Assembly: GCA_050953505.1 (NCBI GenBank) | Contig: JBMNMU010000001.1 | Location: 124,001-188,000, forward strand | Direction: 5' to 3' | DNA: 64,000 nt | Source of the DNA: JBMNMU01 sp050953505 | GTDB lineage: Bacteria > Bacillota > Clostridia > Peptostreptococcales > Anaerovoracaceae | Shown here: positions 7,953 through 17,313 of the stretch, piece by piece | How positions within the stretch are numbered: the first letter of the stretch is position 1 | Layout of the letters: each line of letters starts with the position of its first letter | The notes under the pieces: model-generated | Databases searched by the model: none | What the model was told of the DNA's origin: nothing | What the model saw: the letters and a program-made list of their open reading frames with translations, nothing else | Made by a program: the position numbers and the translations under genes

Positions 7953-8885
7953 ATGAGGCAAATAAAAAAGATTGTTGTAGCAGGAGCGGGGACCATGGGG
8001 TCTTCCGTTAGTGAGATTCTAGCAAAATACGGGTATGAGGTCATATTGTATGACCTTTATCCAGAAGCCTTAGAAAGGGCAAAAAAGCTGATTCACATCA
8101 ATCAGGAAACAGAGGTTTCAGAGGGAATGGTTACTGGTGAAGAATCAGAAGCCCTGTTAGGAAGAATTGAATTCTCAACAGAAATTGAGTGTTTTAAAGA
8201 AGCAGATTTCGTTATTGAGGCAATCCTTGAAAAGCTAGATGTTAAGCATAAATTTTGGGAAGAAATTTCTCATCTTGTGAGCGATGATGTCATTTTGACT
8301 AGCAATACATCAGGATTAAGTATCACCAGCATTGCGCAGGAGGTATTAAATCCGGGTAGGTTTGTGGGAATGCATTGGATCAATCCACCCCATATTATTC
8401 CTTTAGTGGAGATTATTAAAGGGGAGCAAACTACAGATGAAGCTGCGGATACTGTTTGCAATCTGGTTATTAAATTGGGTAAGAAGCCCGTAATAGTGAA
8501 GGATGCACCGGGCTTTGTTTTAAACAGAATTCAGTTGGCCATTCTACGAGAATGCTTGACCATTCAGGAACGAGGTATTGCTTCCATGGAAGCAATTGAT
8601 GATGTGATGAAATATGGATTGGGACTGCGCTATGCCTGCTTAGGACCCTTTCAGGTCACTGATCTGGGCGGATTGGATATATTTGATAATATCGCTAGCT
8701 ATTTATTTGAAGATTTATCAACGGAGCAAAAGAGCTTCGGGCTTTTAAAAGAGTGTGTAGACAGCAACCGGTTAGGTGTAAAAAATGGTGCGGGATTTTA
8801 CGATTACTCTGATGGAAAAGATGAAGAATTTATCCAATATCGTGATAAGATGTTTACCCAGCTGAGTAAGCTGCTATACAAATAG
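7953..8885 (+). CDS. hbd: 3-hydroxybutyryl-CoA dehydrogenase
   Basis: NAD(P)-dependent oxidation of 3-hydroxybutyryl-CoA / reduction of acetoacetyl-CoA in butyrate-type metabolism. 310 residues with an N-terminal Rossmann motif VAGAGTMGSS, substrate-binding NTSGLSITSIA, the catalytic His in GMHWINPPH, and the C-terminal helical domain (PGFVLNRIQ, GLGLRYACLGPF). I start at the ATG at 7953 because GGAGGAAAG at 7937-7945 fits it; a TTG at 7935 would place the ribosome site inside the gene. A small GGTGTCAGACACC palindrome (7919-7932) sits just upstream. Thiolase and crotonase genes are not neighbours. Confidence 0.93.
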   Translation: MRQIKKIVVAGAGTMGSSVSEILAKYGYEVILYDLYPEALERAKKLIHINQETEVSEGMVTGEESEALLGRIEFSTEIECFKEADFVIEAILEKLDVKHKFWEEISHLVSDDVILTSNTSGLSITSIAQEVLNPGRFVGMHWINPPHIIPLVEIIKGEQTTDEAADTVCNLVIKLGKKPVIVKDAPGFVLNRIQLAILRECLTIQERGIASMEAIDDVMKYGLGLRYACLGPFQVTDLGGLDIFDNIASYLFEDLSTEQKSFGLLKECVDSNRLGVKNGAGFYDYSDGKDEEFIQYRDKMFTQLSKLLYK

Positions 8886-9153
8886 AATGACAAAATGGCA
8901 CACGTTTTGTTTAAAGGTATAATAAAAGGGTATCATAACATTGTACAGGAAGCTTTGCTTGTAAATTAGAACCTAACCAATCTGGACTTTTTAATTGCTT
9001 AATTTTCACCAATCGGCAACAAGTGATACAAGCCTTATTGAAAGGCGAAGAAAAGCCGACGAAAAGCCGACGAGGGGCAGTACAAAAGAAGGTTGCAAAA
9101 CTAGAAACAGATTGGCAGATGGTTTCACGAAAAACAAAAGGAGGGAATGTATA

Positions 9154-9594
9154 ATGTTTGATTTGGTACCTTTCAGAAGAAACCGTAACAGATTTTTAGA
9201 TTCCTACTTTGACAACTTTGAGAAAAATTTCTTCAGTGGGTTCGATTGGCCAGCTGAAATGACTGATATCGCTCAATTCAGAACAGATATCCTTGATAAG
9301 GGCGATAAATATGAGCTGAGGGCTGACTTACCTGGTTTCAGCAAAGAGGAGATCAAGATTGATTTAGAGGGAAATAACCTGTCCATTTATGCAGAACATA
9401 AGGAAGAAAAAGAAGAAAAGAAGGAAAATTATCTGCGTAGGGAAAGAAGATATGGCTCCTTTGCCAGAAGCTTCGATGTTACGGGAATTGACACTGGAAA
9501 TATTGATGCCACCTATAAAGATGGTGTGCTAATTTTAGAACTGCCCAAAGCAAGTAAAGACGAAGAGGGCAAAAAGCAGATTGCCATTAAATAA
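9154..9594 (+). CDS. Hsp20-family small heat-shock protein
   Basis: ATP-independent holdase chaperone of 146 residues. The alpha-crystallin domain covers about residues 40-140, with DLPGFSKEEIKIDLEGN, the EEKKENYLRRERRYGSF segment and the closing GVLILELPK strand motif. AAAGGAGGGAATGT precedes the ATG at 9154. An in-frame reading from 8995 is upstream leader without a ribosome site. The 268-base leader contains a GAAAAGCCGACGA direct repeat but no recognisable CIRCE element. It is monocistronic with its own terminator. Confidence 0.95.
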   Translation: MFDLVPFRRNRNRFLDSYFDNFEKNFFSGFDWPAEMTDIAQFRTDILDKGDKYELRADLPGFSKEEIKIDLEGNNLSIYAEHKEEKEEKKENYLRRERRYGSFARSFDVTGIDTGNIDATYKDGVLILELPKASKDEEGKKQIAIK

Positions 9595-9638
9595 TTGTAG
9601 GGTCTAGCAGGTTTGTAATTTGCTATAAACGACCCTTG

Positions 9639-9672
9639 TGCCACAAATGAGTATTCATTTGTGGCTTTTTTT
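9639..9672 (+). terminator. terminator after hsp20
   Basis: Stem GCCACAAATGA/TCATTTGTGGC followed by seven T. Confidence 0.92.
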
Positions 9673-9726
9673 AAATAATTACATCTTTGTATTGCTATCT
9701 GATGTAAATCAGTATAATCTAGAATT

Positions 9727-10434
9727 ATGAAAACCATATTTATCAAAATTATTGATAAAATAACAGAATATAAAGTAGGGCTAAGAACCATCAAAACAGC
9801 CATAGCCGTATTCTTGTGCCTTTTACTTCAGTTGATTTTGCCCTTAGATAGCGTCTTGTTTGCAGCCATCGCGGCTGTAGTCTGTATGCGAGAAACGGCA
9901 GAAAAATCTTTGGACATGGGGGTACAGCGTTTTTTAGGCACTTTGATTGGAGGTATATTTGGATTTTTATTAATAAATCTGGTTCCTTATATACCCCATT
10001 ATGATGAAGGGCTATATGTCCTTATAATACCTATTGGAATGATTTTTTGCATCAGCGTATGTGTATGGGCCAACAAAAGGAATGCGGTTATCATTTGTTG
10101 CGTGGTTTTCTTAAGTATAGCCTTAGAGTCCGGATTGCATACAAATACATTGATCTATGTAGCTTCAAGGATCATTGATACGACTATAGGGGTAATTATG
10201 GCTACGCTAGTCAATCATTTTTTCCTACCGTATCACCCGGAGGAAGACCCTGTAGAGGAAATGGAAGGCTGTGCTCAGATAGAGGACAAAGTAAGGAACC
10301 GGGCTGAGGGATTAGATGGAGAAAAGGAAGCAGACCCAAATGCGGCTCCATCAGAGGGGCCGGAAGGAGAAACAGAGAATTTAGAAGTTACTTCGCCAGA
10401 GGGGCAGGAAGAACAAATGGAAATAAAAATCTAA
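9727..10434 (+). CDS. aromatic-acid-exporter / FUSC-like membrane protein
   Basis: 235 residues of the ArAE_1 (DUF939)-type family: LRTIKTAIAVFLCLLLQLI opens the first membrane pair, then LFAAIAAVVCM, TLIGGIFGFLLINL, VLIIPIGMIFCISVCVW, AVIICCVVFLSIA and a final helix near 150. The C-terminal ~65 residues are acidic and low complexity (PEGETENLE, GQEEQME). No ribosome site precedes the ATG. A TATAAT at 9713-9718 lies only 8 bases before the ATG, so the mRNA may be leaderless. The family is predicted to export small aromatic acids; substrate here is unknown. Confidence 0.75.
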   Translation: MKTIFIKIIDKITEYKVGLRTIKTAIAVFLCLLLQLILPLDSVLFAAIAAVVCMRETAEKSLDMGVQRFLGTLIGGIFGFLLINLVPYIPHYDEGLYVLIIPIGMIFCISVCVWANKRNAVIICCVVFLSIALESGLHTNTLIYVASRIIDTTIGVIMATLVNHFFLPYHPEEDPVEEMEGCAQIEDKVRNRAEGLDGEKEADPNAAPSEGPEGETENLEVTSPEGQEEQMEIKI

Positions 10435-10488
10435 AACCTTAATTGCTATATAAATACAACATATAAATAACTTAATGGGGGGATTAAT

Positions 10489-12021
10489 GTGAAAAAGAAA
10501 TTTTCAAAACTAACCGTTATTGCTTTAGTTCTTGTACTTGTCCTGTCCAGCGCCGTGGTATCCTTTGGTGCGGGGCCTAGCGGGATACAGGTGCAGTATA
10601 ATGGAGAAATTATTAACTTTGAAGATGCAGTACCAAAACTCATAGACGGCAGGACCATGGTACCTTATAGGCAGATTGTAGAAACTATGGGCGCAGAAGT
10701 AGGTTATGATAATAATACTAGCACGGTTTCTGCAGTAACTGATGAGTTAGAAATCAAATTTGTTATCGGTAGTAAAGACATACATATAACAAAGGACGGC
10801 GTTACAACGATTAAACAAACTGATGTAGCACCTTTTGTTGATATGGCCACTTATCGCACCTATGTACCAGTTAGGTTTTTAGCTGAAACCATGGGCAACT
10901 ATGTAGGCTGGGACCATGGCAACCAAACAGCTATCGTTATGGATCTTGACCAATTATTTGCTAAAGCAGATGAGGATTTTTCCATTTTGGGAATGCTTTT
11001 AACCACAAATCTTGACCTTGAAAAGGCCTATGAAACATCAGGTAGCTTCCAGGCTGATATTGCTATGAACGTTCCAGGAATGCCCGAAGGCTCAGATAGC
11101 ATGAACTTCTCTATGAAGGGAGACCTTAGTGGGGTTCAACAGAAAACGGATGTAGACATGGTCATGGATTTCTCCATAGACATGGATGCTGCAATGGATG
11201 GTTTGTCACCTGAGGAAGAAGCACAAATGGATGCTATGCTTGGAATGCTTCAAGGCATCAACATGAAGATAAAGATGGATGGGGAAAGAGGAGATATGTA
11301 TATGAATTCCCCGATGTTTGCCATGATGGATCCTACGATGAACGCTGACAGCTGGTTCAAAATGAACCTATTTGAAACCTATGATGCTATGGGAATGGAT
11401 TTACGCCCTATCATGGAAATGGACCATTCTGCTCTAAAGATTTCTGAGATGCTGCCTTTGATCTTTGCAGACATGGGGAATTGGGATGTAAATAGTTATA
11501 AAAACATTAATGTAGGCTATGAATTCTTAAAGAACTTGCTAGGGGATGAAGCTTTTAAGACAACGACTGTAGGAAATATGAAAACCCATAGGCTGGAACT
11601 AAATGAAACACAAATCGCGGCAGCTGCAGCAAAGACTGCTTTATTAGAAGGTATCCCTGCTGATATGGCAGATTTAGAGAGCATGACTTCTATATTGAAA
11701 GAGATGAGCCTTTCCTGCAATATGGTAATTCGCGAGCAGGGTGGAGCACTTTATGATTATTCCATGAAGGGATCCGGCTCTAGCGACGGTTTTGCTATAA
11801 GCCTTGATGTTGAAGCTGATAATCTTGAATCTTTGATTACAATGGAGCTGGTTGTGAAGGATATCATGAAAATGAGTATAGAAGCGGACTCAAAGATGGC
11901 TGAAACCTCAAAAGCTCCTGATTTAACTCTACCTGAGGGAGCAAAAGTTGTAGATTACAGCGAGTATATGCTACAAATGATGGAAATGTCCATGCCTGCG
12001 CCTGAGCCAGAATTACCTTAA
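10489..12021 (+). CDS. exported protein with copper-amine-oxidase N-terminal domain
   Basis: 510 residues, GTG start after GGGGGGATTAAT. A signal peptide spans ~1-28 (TVIALVLVLVLSSAVVSFGA). Residues ~33-150 are a copper amine oxidase N-like (stalk) domain with two repeats: DGRTMVPYRQIVETMGAEV and RTYVPVRFLAETMGNYVGW. The remaining ~350 residues are Met- and Asp-rich (MDMVMDFSIDMDAAMDG) and resemble the lipoprotein-like beta domains found C-terminal to such stalks; I do not recognise a catalytic site. It is probably exported and wall associated. No enzyme activity should be assumed from the domain name. Confidence 0.85.
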   Translation: MKKKFSKLTVIALVLVLVLSSAVVSFGAGPSGIQVQYNGEIINFEDAVPKLIDGRTMVPYRQIVETMGAEVGYDNNTSTVSAVTDELEIKFVIGSKDIHITKDGVTTIKQTDVAPFVDMATYRTYVPVRFLAETMGNYVGWDHGNQTAIVMDLDQLFAKADEDFSILGMLLTTNLDLEKAYETSGSFQADIAMNVPGMPEGSDSMNFSMKGDLSGVQQKTDVDMVMDFSIDMDAAMDGLSPEEEAQMDAMLGMLQGINMKIKMDGERGDMYMNSPMFAMMDPTMNADSWFKMNLFETYDAMGMDLRPIMEMDHSALKISEMLPLIFADMGNWDVNSYKNINVGYEFLKNLLGDEAFKTTTVGNMKTHRLELNETQIAAAAAKTALLEGIPADMADLESMTSILKEMSLSCNMVIREQGGALYDYSMKGSGSSDGFAISLDVEADNLESLITMELVVKDIMKMSIEADSKMAETSKAPDLTLPEGAKVVDYSEYMLQMMEMSMPAPEPELP

Positions 12022-12115
12022 ATGATGTATATAAGCTGCAAACCTCACGATTAAAAAAACCGGTCCAACTGGCTCTTTTCTTCAAAATGCAATTAAGATA
12101 TTGAGGAAAAAAGAA

Positions 12116-12151
12116 AATCCCATCAGTGGCTTTCGCCGCATGATGGGATTT
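12116..12151. other. hairpin
   Basis: AAATCCCATCA/TGATGGGATTT stem around a 14-base loop, with no T-run of its own; it sits 14 bases before the next hairpin. Confidence 0.6.
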
Positions 12152-12164
12152 GACTACAGTCTGG

Positions 12165-12196
12165 AATGCTCTCCTTGGATAAGGAGAGCATTTTTT
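12165..12196 (+). terminator. terminator between the convergent stalk-domain and chrA genes
   Basis: Stem AATGCTCTCC/GGAGAGCATT, 8-base loop, followed by a T-run in the plus direction. Confidence 0.85.
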
Positions 12197-12319
12197 ATGA
12201 TAACGAGCATAGTAACCTTTTTATATATGACGGGCATGCCGTTTATTTTTTATAGTAGATTTCATTTCTTTAAGTTCATCTTGTCTAACTGCTAACTGCT
12301 ATATTCATTGAAATTCCCA

Positions 12320-13828
12320 TTAAATAATCATAAAGGCGCCTAGGCTCACACCTGCTGACAGCAATAGCAGAATAATGTCATGAAGGTGGAATCTCAAATG
12401 GAGATATCTAATCACGGCAATTGACAATATAATCAACGGAAAGGACAATAAGCCCGGGATTCCCTCTGCCGTAGTAATTTTCATACTTTCGTAAATCATA
12501 GCCCCTGAAGTAGACAAGAGCATTCCACAGACTACTGGAAGAATATATAGCTGAAGGTTTCTTATAAATAGAGAATCCTTTACATTATCATATAGAATGA
12601 GAACCAAAATGGCTAAGGCACAGCATACGCCTAGGGCTGTAGCTGCAGCGGCTAGGGCAATAGCCCAACCAATCGCTGCTCCTACTGATTTTAGTCCATA
12701 GACATATCCGATTCCCGATGCGATCTTTATGAGAATAGGCCCCGGTAGCGCATTGGCTATAGGCACCATTTTGGTGTAATAATTCTCTGGTTCAATATAT
12801 TGACGCTCACCTTGAACGAAAATACCGTCTGCAACGGATACATAGGCTTCGCCTCCGCCAAAGGAGGTAACAGTGGAAAAGGCTACATTGCCCATGAATT
12901 CATTAACGCCATCAACATCACTAAATATTTGTACTCCCAGTGTAATAACCACGGGGATAAGAAGCAGCACTAAGATAATAGCAACATCCTTCTTACTGAG
13001 CTTGATTTTAACACGACCTTTGCCTTGGCTTCTCCTAAACCAGAAAAGGGCTATAATGAGTAACACCATAATGACCTGCAAAATAGGTTTCAAAAAGTCT
13101 AGGTTCATGCTTTGAGCGGTTTTACCAACAGAGAAAGCATAAAGCAAGCATAAGATTAGCATGCCAATAAATTCTTGTTTTGAACGGAGTTTCTCATATA
13201 ATATTATGGCAAAAAAGGCTACAATCATCAAGTTGATTGTTGAAATATCGAACAAAGGGGTCCCTAATATTTGTCGGTCTATATTTAAGAGCTGACTGAT
13301 AATGTCCCGTATTTCCTTGCCCCCTGTTATTGCAAAAGCTGCAAGACAAATTATAAGATTTACCTTAAAATTGTATTCTTTTACGGTTTTTTGTATATAT
13401 CCAAATAGAAGAAATACGATGAAGGCGGTAATTCCAATGGAGGCGTAATTAAAGTAGCTGATTGCAGTTTCCCCCATGATAGAAATAAGTGCTATAAGTA
13501 AAACTGTTAATAAAACTCCTGGCAGCATGACGGAATAGGAGCTTATAAGACTTCCTAAAGGTCCACGAATCTGATAACCACAGGTGGCTCCCAATTTTAC
13601 AGGTAGGGCTCCCGGTGTAATGTTTGCTATGACAGTATGCTTAATATAATCCTTTTCAGACATCATCTTTTGGCCTTGCACAATCTCTCTCTCAATAACC
13701 GGTATTAGTGCACTTCCACCTCCAAATCCAATAAGTCCCACCTTGAAGAAGGATAAAAAAAGCTTCAAAAAAGATACTTTTTTATTTATCCTTAGATTTT
13801 CATCTGTATCTCTGTTCGCATTGTCCAT
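12320..13828 (-). CDS. chrA: chromate transporter family protein (two-domain ChrA)
   Basis: 502 residues, long-chain CHR family: two homologous membrane halves. The first opens with FKVGLIGFGGGSALIPVIEREIV and has ITPGALPVKLGATCGYQ. The second has FSTVTSFGGGEAYVSVADG and ANALPGPILIKIASGIGY. These GFGGG/SFGGGEA and PGxLxxK motifs are the family signature. About 10-12 membrane helices are visible. AGGAGATGCTAACTT precedes the ATG. The family exports chromate in characterised members, but many clostridial members have no tested substrate. It lies head to tail with the sulfatase maturase on the same strand (28 bases apart), so it may be co-transcribed; a role with sulfate or another oxyanion is conceivable but only inference. 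Confidence 0.88.
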   Translation of the reverse strand: MDNANRDTDENLRINKKVSFLKLFLSFFKVGLIGFGGGSALIPVIEREIVQGQKMMSEKDYIKHTVIANITPGALPVKLGATCGYQIRGPLGSLISSYSVMLPGVLLTVLLIALISIMGETAISYFNYASIGITAFIVFLLFGYIQKTVKEYNFKVNLIICLAAFAITGGKEIRDIISQLLNIDRQILGTPLFDISTINLMIVAFFAIILYEKLRSKQEFIGMLILCLLYAFSVGKTAQSMNLDFLKPILQVIMVLLIIALFWFRRSQGKGRVKIKLSKKDVAIILVLLLIPVVITLGVQIFSDVDGVNEFMGNVAFSTVTSFGGGEAYVSVADGIFVQGERQYIEPENYYTKMVPIANALPGPILIKIASGIGYVYGLKSVGAAIGWAIALAAAATALGVCCALAILVLILYDNVKDSLFIRNLQLYILPVVCGMLLSTSGAMIYESMKITTAEGIPGLLSFPLIILSIAVIRYLHLRFHLHDIILLLLSAGVSLGAFMII

Positions 13829-13856
13829 AAGTTAGCATCTCCTGTCTATTTATATA

Positions 13857-14957
13857 TCAAAAAGAATTTAATCTTTCATAGGCGTAATCAAAAAATTCTT
13901 TATAGGCCTCACAATATCGGTTGTGGCCTACTTTACCTATTTCTGACATTTCCCGGTCTCTTCTGCATCCACCCCTACAAATCATCAGCCATTTGCACTG
14001 GCGACATTCGGAGCTAATCACAGCAGAATCCTCTACAAATTTTGATTTTTTCCTATTTGCATCTAGTTGCTCGAAGCTATCCGTTGTTAGATTACCAATT
14101 TTAAATTGGTCAAGAACGTAAAAGTCACATGGATAAACGCTTCCATCAGCTTCTACAACATATTGATCAGAGCAAAATCCTAGCATACCACAGCTTTCGG
14201 GCCGATATCCTTTTATTAAGCCAACTAAGCCCTCAAAATATCTGTTATAAATAAATTTACCCGCTTTAAGGTCTTTATACCAACAGTCGAAGAGATCTTT
14301 TAAGAATTTTGCATAAAGCTCTGGGGTCAAGGTATGTTCATAAGCTTGATTTTCTTCTCCAAAAGGATTGAAGCAAGGGATGTACTGCTGGTAGAGAAGA
14401 TTGTTTTCATAATAAAATTCATATACTTTCTTTGCATTTGCAGCAATGTCAGCATTTACTACAGTAAGAATATTAAACTCTACTTTATGCTTTCTAAGTA
14501 TTTCTATATTTTGCATCAAACGATTGTGCGTACCCTTGTCATCCTTGTCTATTCGATATTTATCATGTAATGTATCATATCCATCCATGGACAGGCCTAT
14601 TAGAAACTTGTTTTCTGCAAAAAAATCTGCCCAAGAATCATCGATAACATAGCCATTTGTCTGTAGTGTATGACAAATAGGGATGTTTCTGTTATTATGC
14701 TTTTTTTCAATTTCAATGAGGCTTTTATAGAAATCCAAGCCTGATAGGGTAGGTTCCCCACCCTGAAAACAGAGAGAAACGTGCTGAAAAGAGTTGTCAA
14801 TGGCTTTCTTCACAATAGTTTCTAGAACATCCAAGCTCATAAAGCCGTAGGAAGCCACCTCTCTATTTTTTTGTGTATCTGCATAGAAACAGTAAGTACA
14901 TTTCATATTACAATTTCCAGATGCAGGTTTTATTAATAATTCAATTGAGGTTCTCAT
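13857..14957 (-). CDS. anaerobic sulfatase-maturating radical SAM enzyme
   Basis: Converts the active-site Cys (or Ser) of sulfatases to formylglycine without oxygen. 366 residues from the ATG at 14957, chosen because AAAGGTGGTAATATA lies before it; an upstream in-frame ATG at 15005 lacks a site. The radical SAM motif is C16-x3-C20-x2-C23 in GNCNMKCTYCFY. FQGGEPTLSG and LSMDGYDTLHDKYR are family segments. The SPASM Cys-rich C-terminus carries CDQY-like CSDQYVVEADGSVYPCDFY and CRQCKWLMICRGGCRRD for auxiliary clusters. Its substrate gene is the sulfatase upstream on the same strand. The 667 bases between them hold repeats. Confidence 0.95.
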   Translation of the reverse strand: MRTSIELLIKPASGNCNMKCTYCFYADTQKNREVASYGFMSLDVLETIVKKAIDNSFQHVSLCFQGGEPTLSGLDFYKSLIEIEKKHNNRNIPICHTLQTNGYVIDDSWADFFAENKFLIGLSMDGYDTLHDKYRIDKDDKGTHNRLMQNIEILRKHKVEFNILTVVNADIAANAKKVYEFYYENNLLYQQYIPCFNPFGEENQAYEHTLTPELYAKFLKDLFDCWYKDLKAGKFIYNRYFEGLVGLIKGYRPESCGMLGFCSDQYVVEADGSVYPCDFYVLDQFKIGNLTTDSFEQLDANRKKSKFVEDSAVISSECRQCKWLMICRGGCRRDREMSEIGKVGHNRYCEAYKEFFDYAYERLNSF

Positions 14958-15034
14958 TATATTACCACCTTTAATGTTCTGTCCAAAGCATTCAAATTTT
15001 TGCAAGACAGAACTTATATAGAAATTGCCCAGCG

Positions 15035-15130
15035 TATATTTTAACCTAAGCTCCCATAGCTATTGTAGGTCAGCTGTTAAATGGATCCAGCCTTTCTGAC
15101 TTATATTTTAACCTAAGCTCCCATAGCTAT
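15035..15130. repeat. 29-bp direct repeat, two copies
   Basis: Identical 29-base copies at 15035-15063 and 15102-15130, starting TATATTTTAACC and ending CCCATAGCTAT, separated by 38 bases. They lie upstream of the maturase gene. Confidence 0.85.
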
Positions 15131-15260
15131 CAAAGAGGACAGTGGCCAATGTGAGCAGGACTCCCGAAGAACATTTAACTGGCAGCAGTTTTCTAGTTGT
15201 GTGTGTGAGGGCAACAACGGAATTGGTTAAAATTATTAGTTATCATTAAGGTCGGGTCAT

Positions 15261-15458
15261 AGTTCCTACACTTTCCCGATTTGAGGAATAAAATGTAGGA
15301 AAAACTGGCCAAAGTTCCTACAAAACAGCTCCAAAAGGGCAAAAGTGTAGGAAAATCTAGGTCAAAGTTCCTACACTTTTCCGATTTGAGGAAGAAAATG
15401 TAGGAAAAACTGGTCAAAGTTCCTACAAAATAGCCCTAAAAGGGCAAAAGTGTAGGAA
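15261..15458. repeat. second copy of the 105-bp alternating hairpin array
   Basis: Short hairpins TGTAGGAA/TTCCTACA at 15294-15322 and 15399-15427 alternate with the long hairpin AAAAGTGTAGGAA/TTCCTACACTTTT at 15341-15380. Half-copies occur at 15262-15274 and 15446-15458. The period is exactly 105 bases for both types. Between hairpins, CCGATTTGAGGAA and AAAAGGGC recur, so spacers are repeated too, unlike CRISPR spacers. Confidence 0.9.
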
Positions 15459-15469
15459 CAAAAATACAA

Positions 15470-15597
15470 ATTTTGGTTTAGTAAAATAGTTTTATGTAAA
15501 TGGTTTAGCAAATGGTTTAAGTAAAATGGTTTTAAGTAAAATGGTTTAATAAAATGGCTTTAATTGAAATGGGAGCGTTATGCTCCCATTTCAATTA
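15470..15597. repeat. AT-rich tandem repeat followed by a long perfect hairpin
   Basis: About six imperfect copies of AATGGTTTAAGTAAA run to 15560. Then a perfect 16-bp stem starts TAATTGAAATGGGAGC (15561-15576) with a 5-base loop and its complement (15582-15597). It lies 28 bases past the sulfatase stop, so it may end that transcript, but there is no clear T-run. Confidence 0.7.
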
Positions 15598-15624
15598 TGT
15601 CAATAATCTTAGTACATTAAACTC

Positions 15625-17226
15625 TTAAGCACAAGAGATTCTGCGGTTTTGTCTTTCTAGGTTTCTTAATAGAGCCTGAGTCATTCTTTCCATCATCATT
15701 GCCTTAACCTCTGCGTATTCAGGGTCTGACCAGACGTTGTTCAGTTCATTAGGATCCTTGGAGTAATCGAATAGTACGCCATCTTCTCTATCCATGAATA
15801 CGATGAGCTTATAGTCTTTACATACAAGTGTTCTGACCATAATTCCTCTTACGTCGTCGTCATCCTCTACAAGAACATAATCCTGAATTTCTTCCTTTTC
15901 TCCAGCCATAATTGGCGCTAGGGAGTTTCCTGGAAGCCTGCTTAGAGTGCAGCTATCATACAGATGGAACTTTTCAGGGAAGAAACCTTGCCAATCAGGA
16001 AGCTCAGGGCATGGGTACTCAACACCTGCAAGATCAAGAACAGTAGGCATAAAGTCCATTGTTTGAACCATAGCTTCAGATACCATTCCTTTTTCTTTCT
16101 GCTTCTTAGGATAAGAAACGATGAATGGAATTCTGATTACGCTTTCGTAATGGAAAGGTCCCTTGTTGAACATGTGGTGATCGCCCATTGCTTCGCCATG
16201 GTCTGACATGAATACGAAGATTGTATTTTCATACTCTCCGATTTCTTTCAGATGATCTACAACTTGTCCAATGCAGTCATCGATGCTGGTTGTCATTCCA
16301 TAGGAAAGAGCCTTTGCTTCCATGATTTGATCAAGTGTTAGGGTTGTATCCTGACCATCTAATGAGAAGATTCCTCTTTCTTCATAGTACTCTTTATGGA
16401 AGAAGTCAGGCATAGTAGCCTTGTCATCATCCCAAGCTAATGGCTTTTCAATTTTATTTGGGTCATACATTTCGTTGTATGGCGCAGGAGGACCATATGG
16501 CCAATGTGGGTCTGGGAAGGATACCCATGCAAAGAATGGCTTGTCTCCTCTTAATTTGTCAATTTTTTCAATGGTTCTATCTTTAATCCATTCGTTATAG
16601 TAACATTCATTTTTAATGGTTGCATAAACATTACCGTATCTTGGATCGTCATAATTCAATGTAGGTTTTAATGTTTGTCTTGAAACAAACTTTTCGTATT
16701 CCTCAGGATGATTGTCACGTAGCCAGTTAGTATAGTCTCCGTGTACAAACCAACCATGGCCACCTATAAAGTCAATATTGTCAAGGCCAAAATATCCATC
16801 AGGAATATGGTCGTAGCGTCCGTCTTTCCAATGAAGCTCTAATTCTGGGTATTTACCAACTGGAATTGAGTCAACATCGAAACCAGGAGCATGAAGAGCG
16901 CCTAATTCCCAAGTGGAAAGGTGAAGCTTTCCTGTAGACATGGTAGTATATCCATTGTCCTTTAGAATCTGAGGTAGTGTAGGATAAGTGTCGTCTAGAA
17001 GACATCCGTTGGTCCTAACACCGTGCTCGCTAGATGGTAATCCAGTAAACATAGTGGCTCTGGATGACATACAAATCGGAGTGTTGCAGTAAGCATTTTT
17101 GAAAAGGACCCCATCAGCGGCAATAGCATCGATGTTTGGAGTTTTAAGATCCTTATTTCCCATACATCCAAGCCAGTCATATGGCTGTTCGTCTGTACAG
17201 AAAACTACAATATTAGGTTTTTTCAT
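15625..17226 (-). CDS. anaerobic-type sulfatase
   Basis: 533 residues of the alkaline-phosphatase-fold sulfatase family. PNIVVFCTDEQ gives the N-terminal metal-binding region. The modification site is C52-M-S-S-R56 in TPICMSSRATMFTG, so a Cys-type (radical-SAM-matured) site with Ser where Pro or Ala is usual. TGKLHLS, SFPDPHWPYGPP and FMSDHGEAMGDH supply further conserved Lys, His and Asp/His metal ligands. No signal peptide is seen, so it acts in the cytoplasm on an imported sulfate ester (or, less likely, a phosphonate ester). AAAAGGAGACTGTT precedes the ATG. Its maturase is downstream, and a divergent LysR gene lies upstream. Confidence 0.92.
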   Translation of the reverse strand: MKKPNIVVFCTDEQPYDWLGCMGNKDLKTPNIDAIAADGVLFKNAYCNTPICMSSRATMFTGLPSSEHGVRTNGCLLDDTYPTLPQILKDNGYTTMSTGKLHLSTWELGALHAPGFDVDSIPVGKYPELELHWKDGRYDHIPDGYFGLDNIDFIGGHGWFVHGDYTNWLRDNHPEEYEKFVSRQTLKPTLNYDDPRYGNVYATIKNECYYNEWIKDRTIEKIDKLRGDKPFFAWVSFPDPHWPYGPPAPYNEMYDPNKIEKPLAWDDDKATMPDFFHKEYYEERGIFSLDGQDTTLTLDQIMEAKALSYGMTTSIDDCIGQVVDHLKEIGEYENTIFVFMSDHGEAMGDHHMFNKGPFHYESVIRIPFIVSYPKKQKEKGMVSEAMVQTMDFMPTVLDLAGVEYPCPELPDWQGFFPEKFHLYDSCTLSRLPGNSLAPIMAGEKEEIQDYVLVEDDDDVRGIMVRTLVCKDYKLIVFMDREDGVLFDYSKDPNELNNVWSDPEYAEVKAMMMERMTQALLRNLERQNRRISCA

Positions 17227-17313
17227 AACAGTCTCCTTTTAAAACATTTTAGTTTTTTAGCGGTTAAAAAAGTTAATTACCTTATAATAAATTATATTGA
17301 CAAAAAAATAATT

